The notes below the pieces were generated by a model. The model made no database searches, was not told the origin of the DNA, and saw only the letters and a program-made list of their open reading frames with translations. Below, piece after piece: positions 11,272-21,709 of a stretch of DNA of 64,000 bases. The position numbers were made by a program, and so were the translations under genes. Each line of letters opens with the position of its first letter. Position 1 is the stretch's first letter. This DNA comes from Enoplolaimus lenunculus (Eukaryota > Nematoda > Enoplea > Enoplida > Thoracostomopsidae): the NCBI GenBank assembly GCA_030248215.1, contig JASANG010003752.1, forward strand, positions 558,001 through 622,000, in the 5' to 3' direction.

Positions 11272-12109
11272 ATAGCGCAGCCACGTTTTTCATTCAGGGA
11301 GGGACATGTCAGTTATATACGTAATATGCAATGGTATTTGTTTTAAGTCTGTCACACCAAACATTTAACAGGTATAGTATTGTAAAAACCATTGGAGAAG
11401 ACCACTCCCGCCATGGCCACAAGTCTGGCTACGTCCTTGTTTGTAATTTCATCGTAGTTCCTAAGGACCCTTGGTTCCATGGTACCACAGCGTACCATTA
11501 ATTTTTAGCCAGTCAAGCGTGATTATTGCTCAAATGTTAAGGCGATAAAAATAGTTTTAATATTTCATGAAATGCTATTTTTTGTGGTGTAAGCGTATTT
11601 TAACGTGAAAATTAAATTTTTAAGCCTTGATTGTTTTCTGTGTAAAAAGGCTGTGTTTTTGCGTTCAGCAGTTGTACTAAAATTTAGTATTGTTCGCGTT
11701 TTGCTAAATTTCAAGATTTCGGTCATTCCAAAGCTTGTAAATGCGCGTTTTTTGTGATCATTTTAGAAATTTCACCAGCGGATATATTTTGTTTTTCCCT
11801 CGTTTTTAAACGTTCCTGATTGGCCATTTGTTTTAAGTTGTCAAAAGTTGACGTCATTGACGTAATTGACACGTGTATGCATTAATACTGACGAATTTCA
11901 ACTTTTAATTCGGTAATTGTAATGTTTTTTTCGAATAATATTACTGTCAATAAATTAATGTTTAATTGATTTTTTATATGGCGGTATTTTTTAAAATTGA
12001 TGACCACGCAACATCTGATCTGTACAGAATCATGCAGTCGCCTGCAATTGTTTCTGCAACAGTTTTTGCGTTCTGCAACAATAACTTGAATCGCACCTTA
12101 ATGGCGATT
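11272..12109. other. Intergenic, nothing recognised
   Basis: AT-rich, no coding signal. Confidence -1.
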
Positions 12110-12545
12110 TTTAAATCTCTGGTCATCAATCGAAATCGGAATTCCGATTCCGATTAGATATCCGATTCAAAACGAGTTCCGATTCTGATTCAAGGTTCAA
12201 TTGCGCAATCCATCGGATTTGAAATTTCCACATTTTAACTTTAGGCCTATTTGTTGGGATATGTTGTATAAAAATTCTGCATCATTTATATGTTAAATTG
12301 TTTTCGATGAGTTAACTTATCAATAATTGATTGTAGTTTAGTTTTACAGAGCCAAAAAATGATTGCCGATTTGTTCGTGAGACGTGTTTGGGAATTGTAG
12401 TCGGACAACCGACACCCTAAATCAATATTATACTTGTTAATACAAATTATCCGTATAGTCGCAAAATATGTAGTTCCGATTATAATTCCGATTCCGGTAT
12501 AAATTTGCTGTTACGATTCCGATTCCGGTATAATCCAGTTCCGCT
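12110..12545. repeat. GATTCC-hexamer element
   Basis: CCGATTCCGATT clusters at 12125-12205 and again at 12465-12545 bracket an AT-rich interior, the layout of family B but with hexamer GGAATC. Exact ends not resolved. Confidence -1.
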
Positions 12546-13413
12546 TTGCACCATCTGGTTATTCTAAGGCCTGTAGAAGGGCCTTTCATCTCATTTGTCG
12601 AGAAATTATTAGATAAATATGTCCCATATATCCCTTCGTTTTTATACGAAGCTTTTGCTGCTGCGATTAAGTTTTTGTCGCGGACTGATCAAGGGACCCG
12701 GGATCGATGTTTTGCTGGAAATGTCAAGCAGACAGGAGGTTAGCAGCTGAGCCTAAAACGGAGGGCCAACAAGTGTTATAAGGTGTATTAATTTTTGAAG
12801 GTAACCAAGCAAATATCACAGAGCATTGTTTAAAAAATCTTTGCCAGTGAAGCAAACAAGAAGCCAGCGCAAATATTTTTACACTAAACGTTTTTAATTC
12901 CTGCACCAATTTTTTGGAAGTCCTGTAACGGTGTCGGTAACATCCCTATACCTTCCCAGGGTGTCGACTGACACACCAGATACCCATGTTCCCGTGTGCT
13001 TGAACTAATCCTTATCTTAAAAAGATTTAACACAGCACGTCTGTGGTGTGATTCCTCCACGCTTGCAGTATCCGCTTCTAAATTTAGTATTTAGAAATAT
13101 GGTCAGTTTAATGTAATCATTTGTGTTAAGTTTGAAAGTTAACTCCAAATCGAAGACTACGGAACGTCAAAACAAGAGGAAAGCATGGTGTGCCGTTGGC
13201 CGTACGATATTTGGGCCCTCAAGATATTTTGGCTCTATAAGGTATGACGCTTCGCGACCCGTGTCATTTTGTCCCCAATAGATATGATGACACTTTGCTC
13301 CCAGCCAAGATATTTGAAACTATTTTGTTGTGAGAAACCTATAGCAGTTACGGGTATGGAAAAATTCAAACCATACTCAAAAACAACAACATATTTGTAT
13401 CGCACGTTTTCTA
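12546..13413. other. Intergenic, nothing recognised
   Basis: No gene or repeat identified. Confidence -1.
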
Positions 13414-13534
13414 CACAGCAAAAAATGCTGAGTCAAATTGAGTCTCTTTGAAATAGGCTTTTCCGGACTACACAAACTGATTCAAAATTCGACTCCGCCA
13501 GAGTCAAATTCAACTCACCATTTTTTTGCAGTGT
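13414..13534. mobile_element. Family C MITE, internally deleted
   Basis: CACAGCAAAAAATGCTGAGTC to CACCATTTTTTTGCAGTG, flanked by TA on both sides; 121 bp against about 211 for full copies. Confidence -1.
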
Positions 13535-13912
13535 ATTCGTTTTAACGCTGTTGCAGCAAAAATGGGACAAAATTCTGAAATTCAGTTTCTCTCGGTTTTG
13601 AAATTTTTTTAGCTCAAAAGTAAAGCTGTAACGTTTGTAGGCAGACTAAAATGCGTTAAAAATTTTATCGTTCCTCAAAAATATTTCCTGGTTCGCCGTT
13701 TGCTATTAAATTTAGTACAAAACTCCGGTGTATATAAGTAAACGCCGTAAGAAAATAGATTAATTGCGCATAAAATTATTGGAAATCAACGTAAAAATTG
13801 CTGAAATGTGAATTTTAAGCGCGGCTTTTTAGCGCCGTCGCCCTTAGACCGTTTCAATTCAGTCGCTGGTCCTCACTATCTGCAGCAGTAGCAGTTGTGC
13901 AATAATATATAG
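13535..13912. other. Intergenic, nothing recognised
   Basis: No gene or repeat identified. Confidence -1.
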
Positions 13913-14098
13913 GGCCCATGTATAGAACAGGGCCGGATGGTTTTCCGGAAGGGCTATAATAGAGCCAGTTTATAAGCTTTAGACTAATTTTTTGCTTAGG
14001 CTTACGCTTAGGCTTAGGCTTAGGAATAGGCTTATCCATACGCTTAGGCTTAGGAATATGCTTAGACTACTGTTCCGGCCCTGTTATATACATGGGCC
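13913..14098 (+). mobile_element. A2 hAT-like MITE, well preserved
   Basis: GGCCCATGTATAGAACAGGG to TTATATACATGGGCC with two TTAGGC blocks; flanks ATATATAG/ATACAAAG (6 of 8). Confidence -1.
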
Positions 14099-14149
14099 AT
14101 ACAAAGCCATCATATCACGAGGTGAGTCGAAATACTATGGATTTCGATT

Positions 14150-14276
14150 CCGATTCAAAAGCGTAGGAATAAACCTATACCTAAAGCCGAAACCTAAGCA
14201 AAAATAGTCTAAAGCTTAAACTTTGTCAATTGCTGTCCCTCAGAAAAACGTTCCGCCCCTGATTTTTACATGGGTC
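14150..14276 (-). mobile_element. A3 MITE, partial
   Basis: Internal CCTATACCTAAAGCC and the end AACGTTCCGCCCCTGATTTT...GGGTC; the left end is missing. Confidence -1.
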
Positions 14277-14573
14277 ATATTCATTAACGTTTGAAAAAAT
14301 ATATACTCCGTTTAAATGAACCATCGTTAACGGTTTAATACAGTAAGACAAAATGGATTATTTTTTGCTTCGACAGCCCCCACCCATTCAAATTGCTCCT
14401 TAACGCCACTGTCAGGTTTAACCAGTTTATTATTAACGTTTCAGTAAGTGATTATGTTTCACGCTGATTAATAACTGATAAATCTGGTCGAGTAATCAAA
14501 TTCGTGTGTTGGATGAGTCATACAGGTGATAAGCCGACAAACGGCTGGCATCATTCATTCGTTTAAAAATATG
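14277..14573. other. Intergenic, nothing recognised
   Basis: No gene or repeat identified. Confidence -1.
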
Positions 14574-14742
14574 TTCAAGTAGCCAAGGATTGACCCTGGG
14601 GGCTCTGGCGACCCCCTGAAAAAATTTACCCCCCCCAAGTAAAAAATGTTCCAACCTTCTCATAAATGGTTGGAAACCCATGTACGCGTCTTCTATAAAG
14701 TTTTTTAGTCCCCTCTAGCAAGGTGAGCTGGCTACAGGTCTG
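14574..14742 (-). mobile_element. Family G MITE
   Basis: Reverse copy: AGTAGCCAAGG...TAGCAAGGTGAGCTGGCTACAGG, ending TCTG. Confidence -1.
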
Positions 14743-17265
14743 TTTAAGTAGTGCAAGATTTTAAGCAATGCTTAAGTAAACATTAGATTTCAGCTTCTGA
14801 ATAGCTGCCTACGCAGATTAAGCAATTTTTGTTATCAGACGTTAAGCTATTTTTTACGTTTTCGGCGTAAAGATTCATCAACACTTGGTGCAAACATGTG
14901 CACAATTAGTAAAGAACAATTAGCGTCACATTGCGTATTTCTATTATTTTTAGCTTTTAATTACTCCTGAAGAGTCTGATTATGCTAATGATGGCATATT
15001 CTGGCTTTTCGTGACCTCTACTGATCACTGAACACCAGCGGGTAACTGGATATCCGTTTCCGGTAAAAATCGGTGTCTGTTTCCGTTTCTGTTATAAAAA
15101 TACCGGAAACTGTGTCATTTTTATGCTCAAAAATTAGTTGAAAATTACGTATGCATCTCGCAATTTTTCATTAGAGATATGCTGTGATTATTCAATCTCC
15201 CGAAAATTCTCGATAGACAATAAAGTACTTTTAAGACAGTTTTATAATAATACTTTCTTGAATTATTGCAAAACTTTTACATCATATTATCCGCTAAGGA
15301 ATAAAATCCTGGCTACGCGCCTGATGGCCTCCCATTGGACTTTTCATGGTATTCCAAGTAAACACATGTGTATGTATGTATATGTATGTCGCTCCGTGAC
15401 AGTAAATTATTCCCATTTTTTATTGCGTTTAAGTAGTAGCATTACCTAGTTTATTTTCCTGAAAGCTGTGTAAAAACCACATTTCAAAGAGTCGTATTCA
15501 GCTACGGATTGAGGATTTTCTAAGAAAAGATAAAAATCAATTTTGATAAAGATGACATAGCTACGCAATTTCAAGAATCTAATCCCAAAACGACAACTGA
15601 GCTGTATTTTTTCTTCGTTACGAAGGCAAAAGCTGATTTTCTTTAGCTGTTAGTCTAAATTTGACATCTGTCACATTTTGCATATGTTGTGTTTTGTTGT
15701 CGAACGAAATTAGCGTTCATCTAAATGAATATAGAAACTGAAAACAATCTATCGTGAAAGCATCAGCTCAGCAGCAGCTGCATAGCTGGAGGCATGGGGA
15801 CTGTGCGTCGATTTTGACGCCAAAAGAATTTGATACCATTGAGTCCAGAAGATTTTTAAAAAATACTAACTTTCCTATCTGCCTTTGAAATTGTGAAAAT
15901 TGCATTTCGCTTCTCGCGCGTTTTGCTCGCTAGGATTCTTGTAGCATTACAAATTGCGTCCTGTAGCATGCTCGTTTGCCATTTTTGGATCAGCAGCTGC
16001 GCTTATGTATCATCTTTAAGTCATGCAGTTAATGGAGCAGTCGCCTAATTGCTAACAAATAGCACCCCAGAGACGATGGGTTTATGCAAATTTTTTGCAA
16101 TTAGTTGCAAATTGCAATGGCAAAAGCTTAAAATTGATTTAATTTTTAACCATATTCTTGAAGCAAAAATTTTAAATTTTATCACTATATTTGCAGATTT
16201 CTAACACTTTGTATTTTTCTATATATATAATATATATATATATATAACAATTTTAATCATACATGTAAACATTGCAAAATGCATGTGATAAGCCGTTGCG
16301 AAATGCAATGTATTGAGTTGCGAATTGTTTAGTTTATTATTGTTTTTAAAATGTGACCAGCGGCGTATACGATTTTGGGATTAGGGCAGAAATGGCTTAA
16401 TTGCGGAGAGGCAGGAAAAAAGCACTTTCCACGGGATTTATCACCAAAAACCATTTCATGAGGTATATCCGTTATAAAATATATTCATATTTATATACTC
16501 TAGGTTGTCAATATTTAGCAAAATTTTTAATGCTTATTATTGTTCACATTAATGAATTCCCAAATTGCACCAAATATCAAAGGCGACTTTGGATTGAAAA
16601 AAACACCTGCCGCTGTATTTTCTCTATATTCTTTGCTACGGTTAATATGTATCGTTTGCAACAAGGATGATTTGTTTATAGTTCGGCGTCGCAATGACTA
16701 ATTATACCCAGGGGGTTAAATTTCAATTTATTGTCCACCCACAGGCCGCTGCCGTGGTGCATTGGAAAAATAAATTCTACTTTTTTTCTGTTCAGCTACA
16801 AATAGTTTCTTCATCTTTTGACAGGGCTGCAACTGCAGCGGGGGGGGCATAGGTGGTGCCCTTCGTAAAAACGGCATCTTGGTCCACCGTGGCCGATAAA
16901 ACGATAGCATAAAAGAGTTTTATGTAAGAATAATCTATCTTGCCTCCTTGGTACATCTTCCTTTCGCTCTGCTAACGACTGCTGATTGCGGGACTGTCTG
17001 TTAAAACATAAAAGTAATATGGTTTTGATTTAGTAAAGAACACTGTTGCTATTTATTGGTTAATAAAGTTACGTTATGGATTTTAATAACTTGATTGGGG
17101 CAGGTTTAAATCCGACAACGTTTTTAGATACCGAAATCTGATTTTAGCTTAGTAGCGTTTCATACAGCGCTAGTATTTGTAATGTCGAAAAAACCCAGAA
17201 TCTAAAAAATTATAGCATTTAGCAGTACTGTATCTAGTATTTATTTCGTGGGCCCATATTCTCAA
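14743..17265. other. Intergenic; two small repeats
   Basis: No gene. A CCGTTT/GGAAAC hexamer cluster with GGATAT lies at about 15045-15110. A TA microsatellite is at 16219-16247. Confidence -1.
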
Positions 17266-17476
17266 ATGTGTATAGCAACTACGATCAGTTTCTTATAGCA
17301 TTTCAAACTCGCTATAACTACTGCAGTTGCTGAACTCTAAAAAATGGTGCAGGAGTATTTAGAGCAAAACATATATATGCGAAAAATGTGGTGAATTTTG
17401 CGCCTGAGTATTATGGTTCGAAAGTAACATGACCTATCACCAACTGGTAATAGGTGCTACATACATTTGAGAATAC
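17266..17476. mobile_element. Family D MITE, full
   Basis: TTCTCAAATGTGTATAGCAAC to CCAACTGGTAATAGGTGC...TTTGAGAATACG; about 210 bp, inverted ends about 45 bp. Confidence -1.
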
Positions 17477-17493
17477 GACCACTAGATATACCT

Positions 17494-18108
17494 ATAGGGG
17501 GTCTTTTCCGTTATCTCCCAGCCCGTGTTTGCCCAAAAATGAATCGATTTTGAAAATTTTTGCATATTCGATCTTCTCATGACCTCCCCTAATGGTTCCA
17601 CGCCTAAACTTGAATTTTTGAAAAATTAAGTCCTCCCCGTTGGACCCGAAAAAAATTTTGTCAAAAAGATGAATAAGGCAGATACCATTTGTTGCAGCTT
17701 GTGAACCTGAGTCCAGTGGTGTTAAATTTTTCGCAATCAGACGTTTGGTTAACGAATTATGGTCAAATAACTGATTTGGCACCGACCGCAAATCGTTGGC
17801 AGCGCGACATATCAGTCATTTGACAATAATTGGTTAATTAATCTTCTGATTGCAAAACATTTACCACCATTGCACTTAGCTCCGCACCTTGCATAGGATG
17901 GAATATAATTTGTTAAACTTTTTGACAAAAATTTCTTTGGGCCTTGTGGTCCTAGGGACCTTAAAAATCGAATTTTCCAACAATTTAAATTTAGGCGTGA
18001 AATGATCAGGGGAGGTGATGAGACGCTCAAATATGCAAAATTTTTTAATTCCAGCGATTTTGGGGCAAACGCGGACTGGGGGTGATAACGGAAAAGACTC
18101 CCTATAAG
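17494..18108. mobile_element. Large fold-back element with ~250-bp arms
   Basis: TATAGGGGGTCTTTTCCGTT at the left; the right end complements it (AACGGAAAAGACTCCCTATA). Similarity continues inward through ATGACCTCCCCT, AAATTTTTCGCAATCAGACG and GGTTAACGAATTAT, so the arms are about 250 bp with a loop near 17770-17810. A partial third arm lies at 45308-45440. Confidence -1.
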
Positions 18109-18680
18109 AATAGAAGTCCATTAATTAGCTGCACTACAACGCTTGCATAATGCTATTTACATACACGTCGTAGTTTCATGACACAATCCCTTAGGGTATT
18201 ACAATTTCATTGCTCCCAAACGGATAGTGAATATAGAAATTGTTGCATTTTGTAAGAAAATGTGAAAAGCAATTAGCATCGCCTTGTATTAAGCTCAAAT
18301 GTGTTGATAGTTTTTGCTCGAAGTTACAATTTTAGCTAATGATGCGTTTATACCGAAGTTTATCAAGTCGAATTGAAAAGCATAAACTTGTCATTTACGT
18401 TAGCATCCAAAGGTGTACATAAAGGGACCAATAGAAAAGATATATTTGCTCCTGGAATTGTTGAACGCAAGAAAACAACATTTAGGATTTAGAATGACTA
18501 AATCTTAAAGGTTAAAAGGGTTTCTGTAAGATTATGCCCCCCCCCCCCGAAATGAAATCTTAGATACGTCCCCGGCAACATTACAACATTCTTTGTAGCT
18601 GCATACTTGGAAAGTTGATATAAGGCGAGCATATAAATACCTGAGACACGGAAAAAACGATAAAGTAATACTCAACCTTC
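18109..18680. other. Intergenic with C tract
   Basis: No gene; a run of 13 C near 18537 marks a probable transposon fragment. Confidence -1.
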
Positions 18681-18833
18681 GGTCCATGTAATGCTCAGGG
18701 GCGAAACGTTTTTCCGTGGGAGTAGAATAGAATAAGCTCAAGGATTAGACTAATTTTTTTGCCTGGCTTAGGCTTAGGCTTAGGTTTAGAAAATGCTCAT
18801 AATACTGTTCCTCCCCTGTTCTTTGCATTGACC
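18681..18833 (+). mobile_element. A3 hAT-like MITE
   Basis: GGTCCATGTAATGCTCAGGG to CTTTGCATTGACC; flanks CAACCTTC/CAACCCTC (7 of 8); TTAGGC repeats inside. Confidence -1.
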
Positions 18834-19753
18834 CAACCCTCTTTAACAATTTCCAACTCACTGTTGAAGCCTGTGTGACATGCGGATGCATGGAGCAAAA
18901 GAAAACCTCATGCTGATGCTGCACTTCGGTTAAAACATTGATGCATATGTAGTGCCTTCATACGTAGCAGCAGTAAAAACCTGGACGAACCACGATACAT
19001 GTAACGTTAAGGTTCTCATAAGTCATAAAACCCTAAAACTTTAGCAGTTGTTTCGAGGCGGCGTGGATCGGCGGTAGCGCGCAGGACTGAGGATCTGTCT
19101 TCCATGGGTCATGAGATTGAACTCCCGCAAGAACGCCTCACAGTGTCAAATACAAGAGCTCTGAACTAAAAACCGTCGTACCCTAGCGTACCACCCCCAA
19201 CTTTTCACAGCCTGTAGAAGAAGCTTACAACTTTTAACGGCATACTTGATCTTTAAGGCTGCAAATAAAATTAACTTTGCGGCGTATCCTGAGTCTTGTT
19301 AGGAGGCACCCGGAGGTTTAACGCGTAACCAATAACACTGTTATCTTGATTCAATACGTGTATTAACCGCAAATTTTTCGCAATTAAATGTTTCTTAATC
19401 GAATGTCAAAATCTCTACCCTGGCAACTGTCTATGCTTTGCGTTATTGACTACAATAACAAAGGGCATTGTGGCAAAGCCGATTCAGCAATATTATCGCA
19501 TTGCGTTGTTATCGTTACTCAAAGGTTGTATGAGTGAGGCCGAGCGGTGTATAATAGTGAAAAAGTTCGCGAGCGAAGTAAGCGAGAAGTTAAACGCAAT
19601 TCTGGTACAAAATAGTAATCCCAAAATGTCTTTTTTCGGTTTTGTTACGTGACGATCAAGGCCTGGGTGTTCCTGTTTTAGATTCGATACTGTGCTCACG
19701 TAATACATTTTAGAGCTTATGCAAAAACTGTGGTAGTTTCCCTAGTTACTGTA
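18834..19753. other. Intergenic; possible tRNA-like remnant
   Basis: No gene. About 19070-19140 (GGCGGTAGCGCGCAGGACTG ... GAGATTGAACTCC) weakly recalls tRNA A and B boxes. Confidence -1.
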
Positions 19754-20193
19754 CTGTAGTGACCGGAAGAAGAGGTGGGTAATAAGAGGGGGGTTCCCAT
19801 TTTGAGTCCCAATCAATTGTAGTCTGTATCCAGAATAAGATTGCGTAAGCGGATAAAGTCCCTGAACTCTAATTAGAGTCCAAAAATGTGAATTATCCCT
19901 ACTTGTAGCGCATAAATGACTCCAGGACCAAATAAGCTTAAGTTCGAAACTTTAAAGCGTACTTAAGTTTTGGAAGTATATTCTTAACCATAAGTATAAT
20001 TTTGCATTATCGCTCAAGCTGTTGACACAAGAAAACTAAACTTTGTTCCAACGGATAGTTGCAATACCGGATATGTATCAGTATCGAAGTTCGGGTTAAA
20101 AATAAATAACAGTCCGTTGCCTAATAACAGGGGGGCACTCTCTGCAGAGGCCAAATAAATACCAGTCCCTCCCTATTATTCGTGTCACTACAG
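19754..20193 (-). mobile_element. Family I element, empty-site copy
   Basis: CTGTAGTGACCGGAAGAAGAG to TTATTCGTGTCACTACAG, preceded by TA. It aligns end to end with 674-1820 but lacks the A1 insertion, and keeps a single GCTTGAGC (read as GCTCAAGC here) at the junction. Confidence -1.
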
Positions 20194-20788
20194 TGCAAGC
20201 TTAATAGCGTTTTTTGTTTTAGTTTGCACTAAAACTTAGCTTTATAGAAAACAATTATTTTCAGATTACCATGAAGTAAGAGTGTCCTTAGGATAGAGAG
20301 CCCACCAAGCTTCTAACTCTAAGTGGTAACAGCCAACTCTTCTAACCAGACAGTGCGCGGTTCGAATCACAGCTTGAAACTTGATCTCAGATGAAATCGA
20401 AAATATTCATGTGTCAAAGGGTAATGTTCTTGCAGTCTAAGTTGTTTTAGCAACTTTAAACTTTATTCTACAAAAATTGCTTTCAGATTACCGCAGATTT
20501 GAAAATTTAACGCCAATGTCTTTAGTGCAAGATTTGTTTCATAAAGTCATACTTTCGAACTTGGCAAACCTCAGACTTTTTCAGTCGTGTCACACTACGG
20601 TGTATTTTCATGACATATTTTCTAAATCTCCTATTATTATTATTTGTCAAAGGCAACTTTGAGAAGATTGGGAAAATTGAATTTTAGTTTCAATAACGCG
20701 TTCCAGTTGCTTCTTGCTATTAACTGCCTGTATAAAATTTGCTTAGGGAACCCTAAGCCGTGCAGTTGCTTCACTGGCTCATATCTGC
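20194..20788. other. Intergenic with tRNA-like SINE remnant
   Basis: No gene. About 20317-20378 has TCTAAGTGGTAACAGCC and the B-box-like GCGGTTCGAATCAC; no cloverleaf closure. Confidence -1.
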
Positions 20789-21067
20789 CGAAACCCGTAG
20801 TCAGCTCCCCTTGCTAGGTGGGTTAAAAAATTTAAGGAGGGGCATACGCTACAAGGATTATCAATGTCTTATGCGGGGTTCACGTTATAACCGGGGCAGG
20901 CAGGACACGCTTTCTCCCATGTTGATTCGACGTCAACGTTAAAATCCGGGCTCTTATATCGTGTCAACAGACCAAACTCGAATGTCATATGACATTAGCT
21001 TACAAACCTTTAGGGGGGGCAAAATTTTTCCAGAAGGGATGCTAAGCCCCCCTTGGCTACAGGCCCG
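20789..21067 (+). mobile_element. Family G MITE with internal insertion
   Basis: CGAAACCCGTAGTCAGCTCC to GGCTACAGGCCCG, interrupted at about 20880-20995 by a segment containing CGACGTCAACGTTAAA and GTCATATGACATT that also occurs near 57720-57820. Confidence -1.
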
Positions 21068-21279
21068 TTTCCGTCGGCGGGCGTTTATAGCGTTATAAAG
21101 ATACATTATAACAAATTGGTTTCAGATTATTACAGTTTTAAATAATTTAACGCTAATGTATTTAATGCAAGGATTGTTATGTAAAGTACTACTTTTCAAA
21201 AAAGCACACTTCCAGTTGGATCCAATTATTGTTTCGAACATAAATCGTAGGAGCTTTTGAAAAGGCTTGCGAAACCAGA

Positions 21280-21709
21280 ATGAGCATTTCAATGACTATA
21301 CTGCATTCCATTTACTTCCTGCTTCCGACAATTTTGCTGGTGCGCTGTGAAGTTCTTGTAACAATTAAATTTTCTCATTGGAACTTAGTGAACAGTTTTC
21401 GAACGTTGTGTAATTCAACTTGCGTTGAATGTCAAACTTGTGCCGCAACGCAAACTTCTGAACTCATCCTTGCGACAGTTATCGAAGAACCACGGCGGTT
21501 TCAAAGACCAGCAGAGAAGCCTTCTAGTAGGTTGGTGCCACAAGATGCCACTCCAGCGTTTGGATCTAATCCCAGATCGCGAAAGCCGCCCGGAAGGACG
21601 CCACCAAATCGCGAATATTACTGGAGATGGACTGATTTGCCAAAGCCGAACGAATCTTTGTTGACTGGCGAACCTTCGTTTCTCAATCCTGTGGTTTTGA
21701 ATCTCAAAA
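21280..21709 (+). CDS. Exon 1 of DSL-like gene: signal peptide and MNNL/C2-like ectodomain
   Basis: Encodes residues 1-143 plus one base of codon 144. The hydrophobic leader runs to about Cys23. Next comes a short beta-strand-like stretch (VLVTIKFSHW), then Cys44, Cys48, Cys51 and Cys54 with an NST glycosylation site at 45-47. The ECQT segment resembles the ECDT of the Jagged1 MNNL region. A Pro/Arg-rich linker (about 70-107) precedes EYYWRWTDLP and GEPSFLNPVV, the latter aligning by eye with the NPIRFPF-type strand of Delta. Donor is AAAA|GTATGA. The paralogue at 62126-62510 matches at about 34 of 46 residues in the Cys block and 24 of 34 in the last block. The linker between them is not conserved, so the two conserved blocks are under constraint. 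Confidence -1.
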
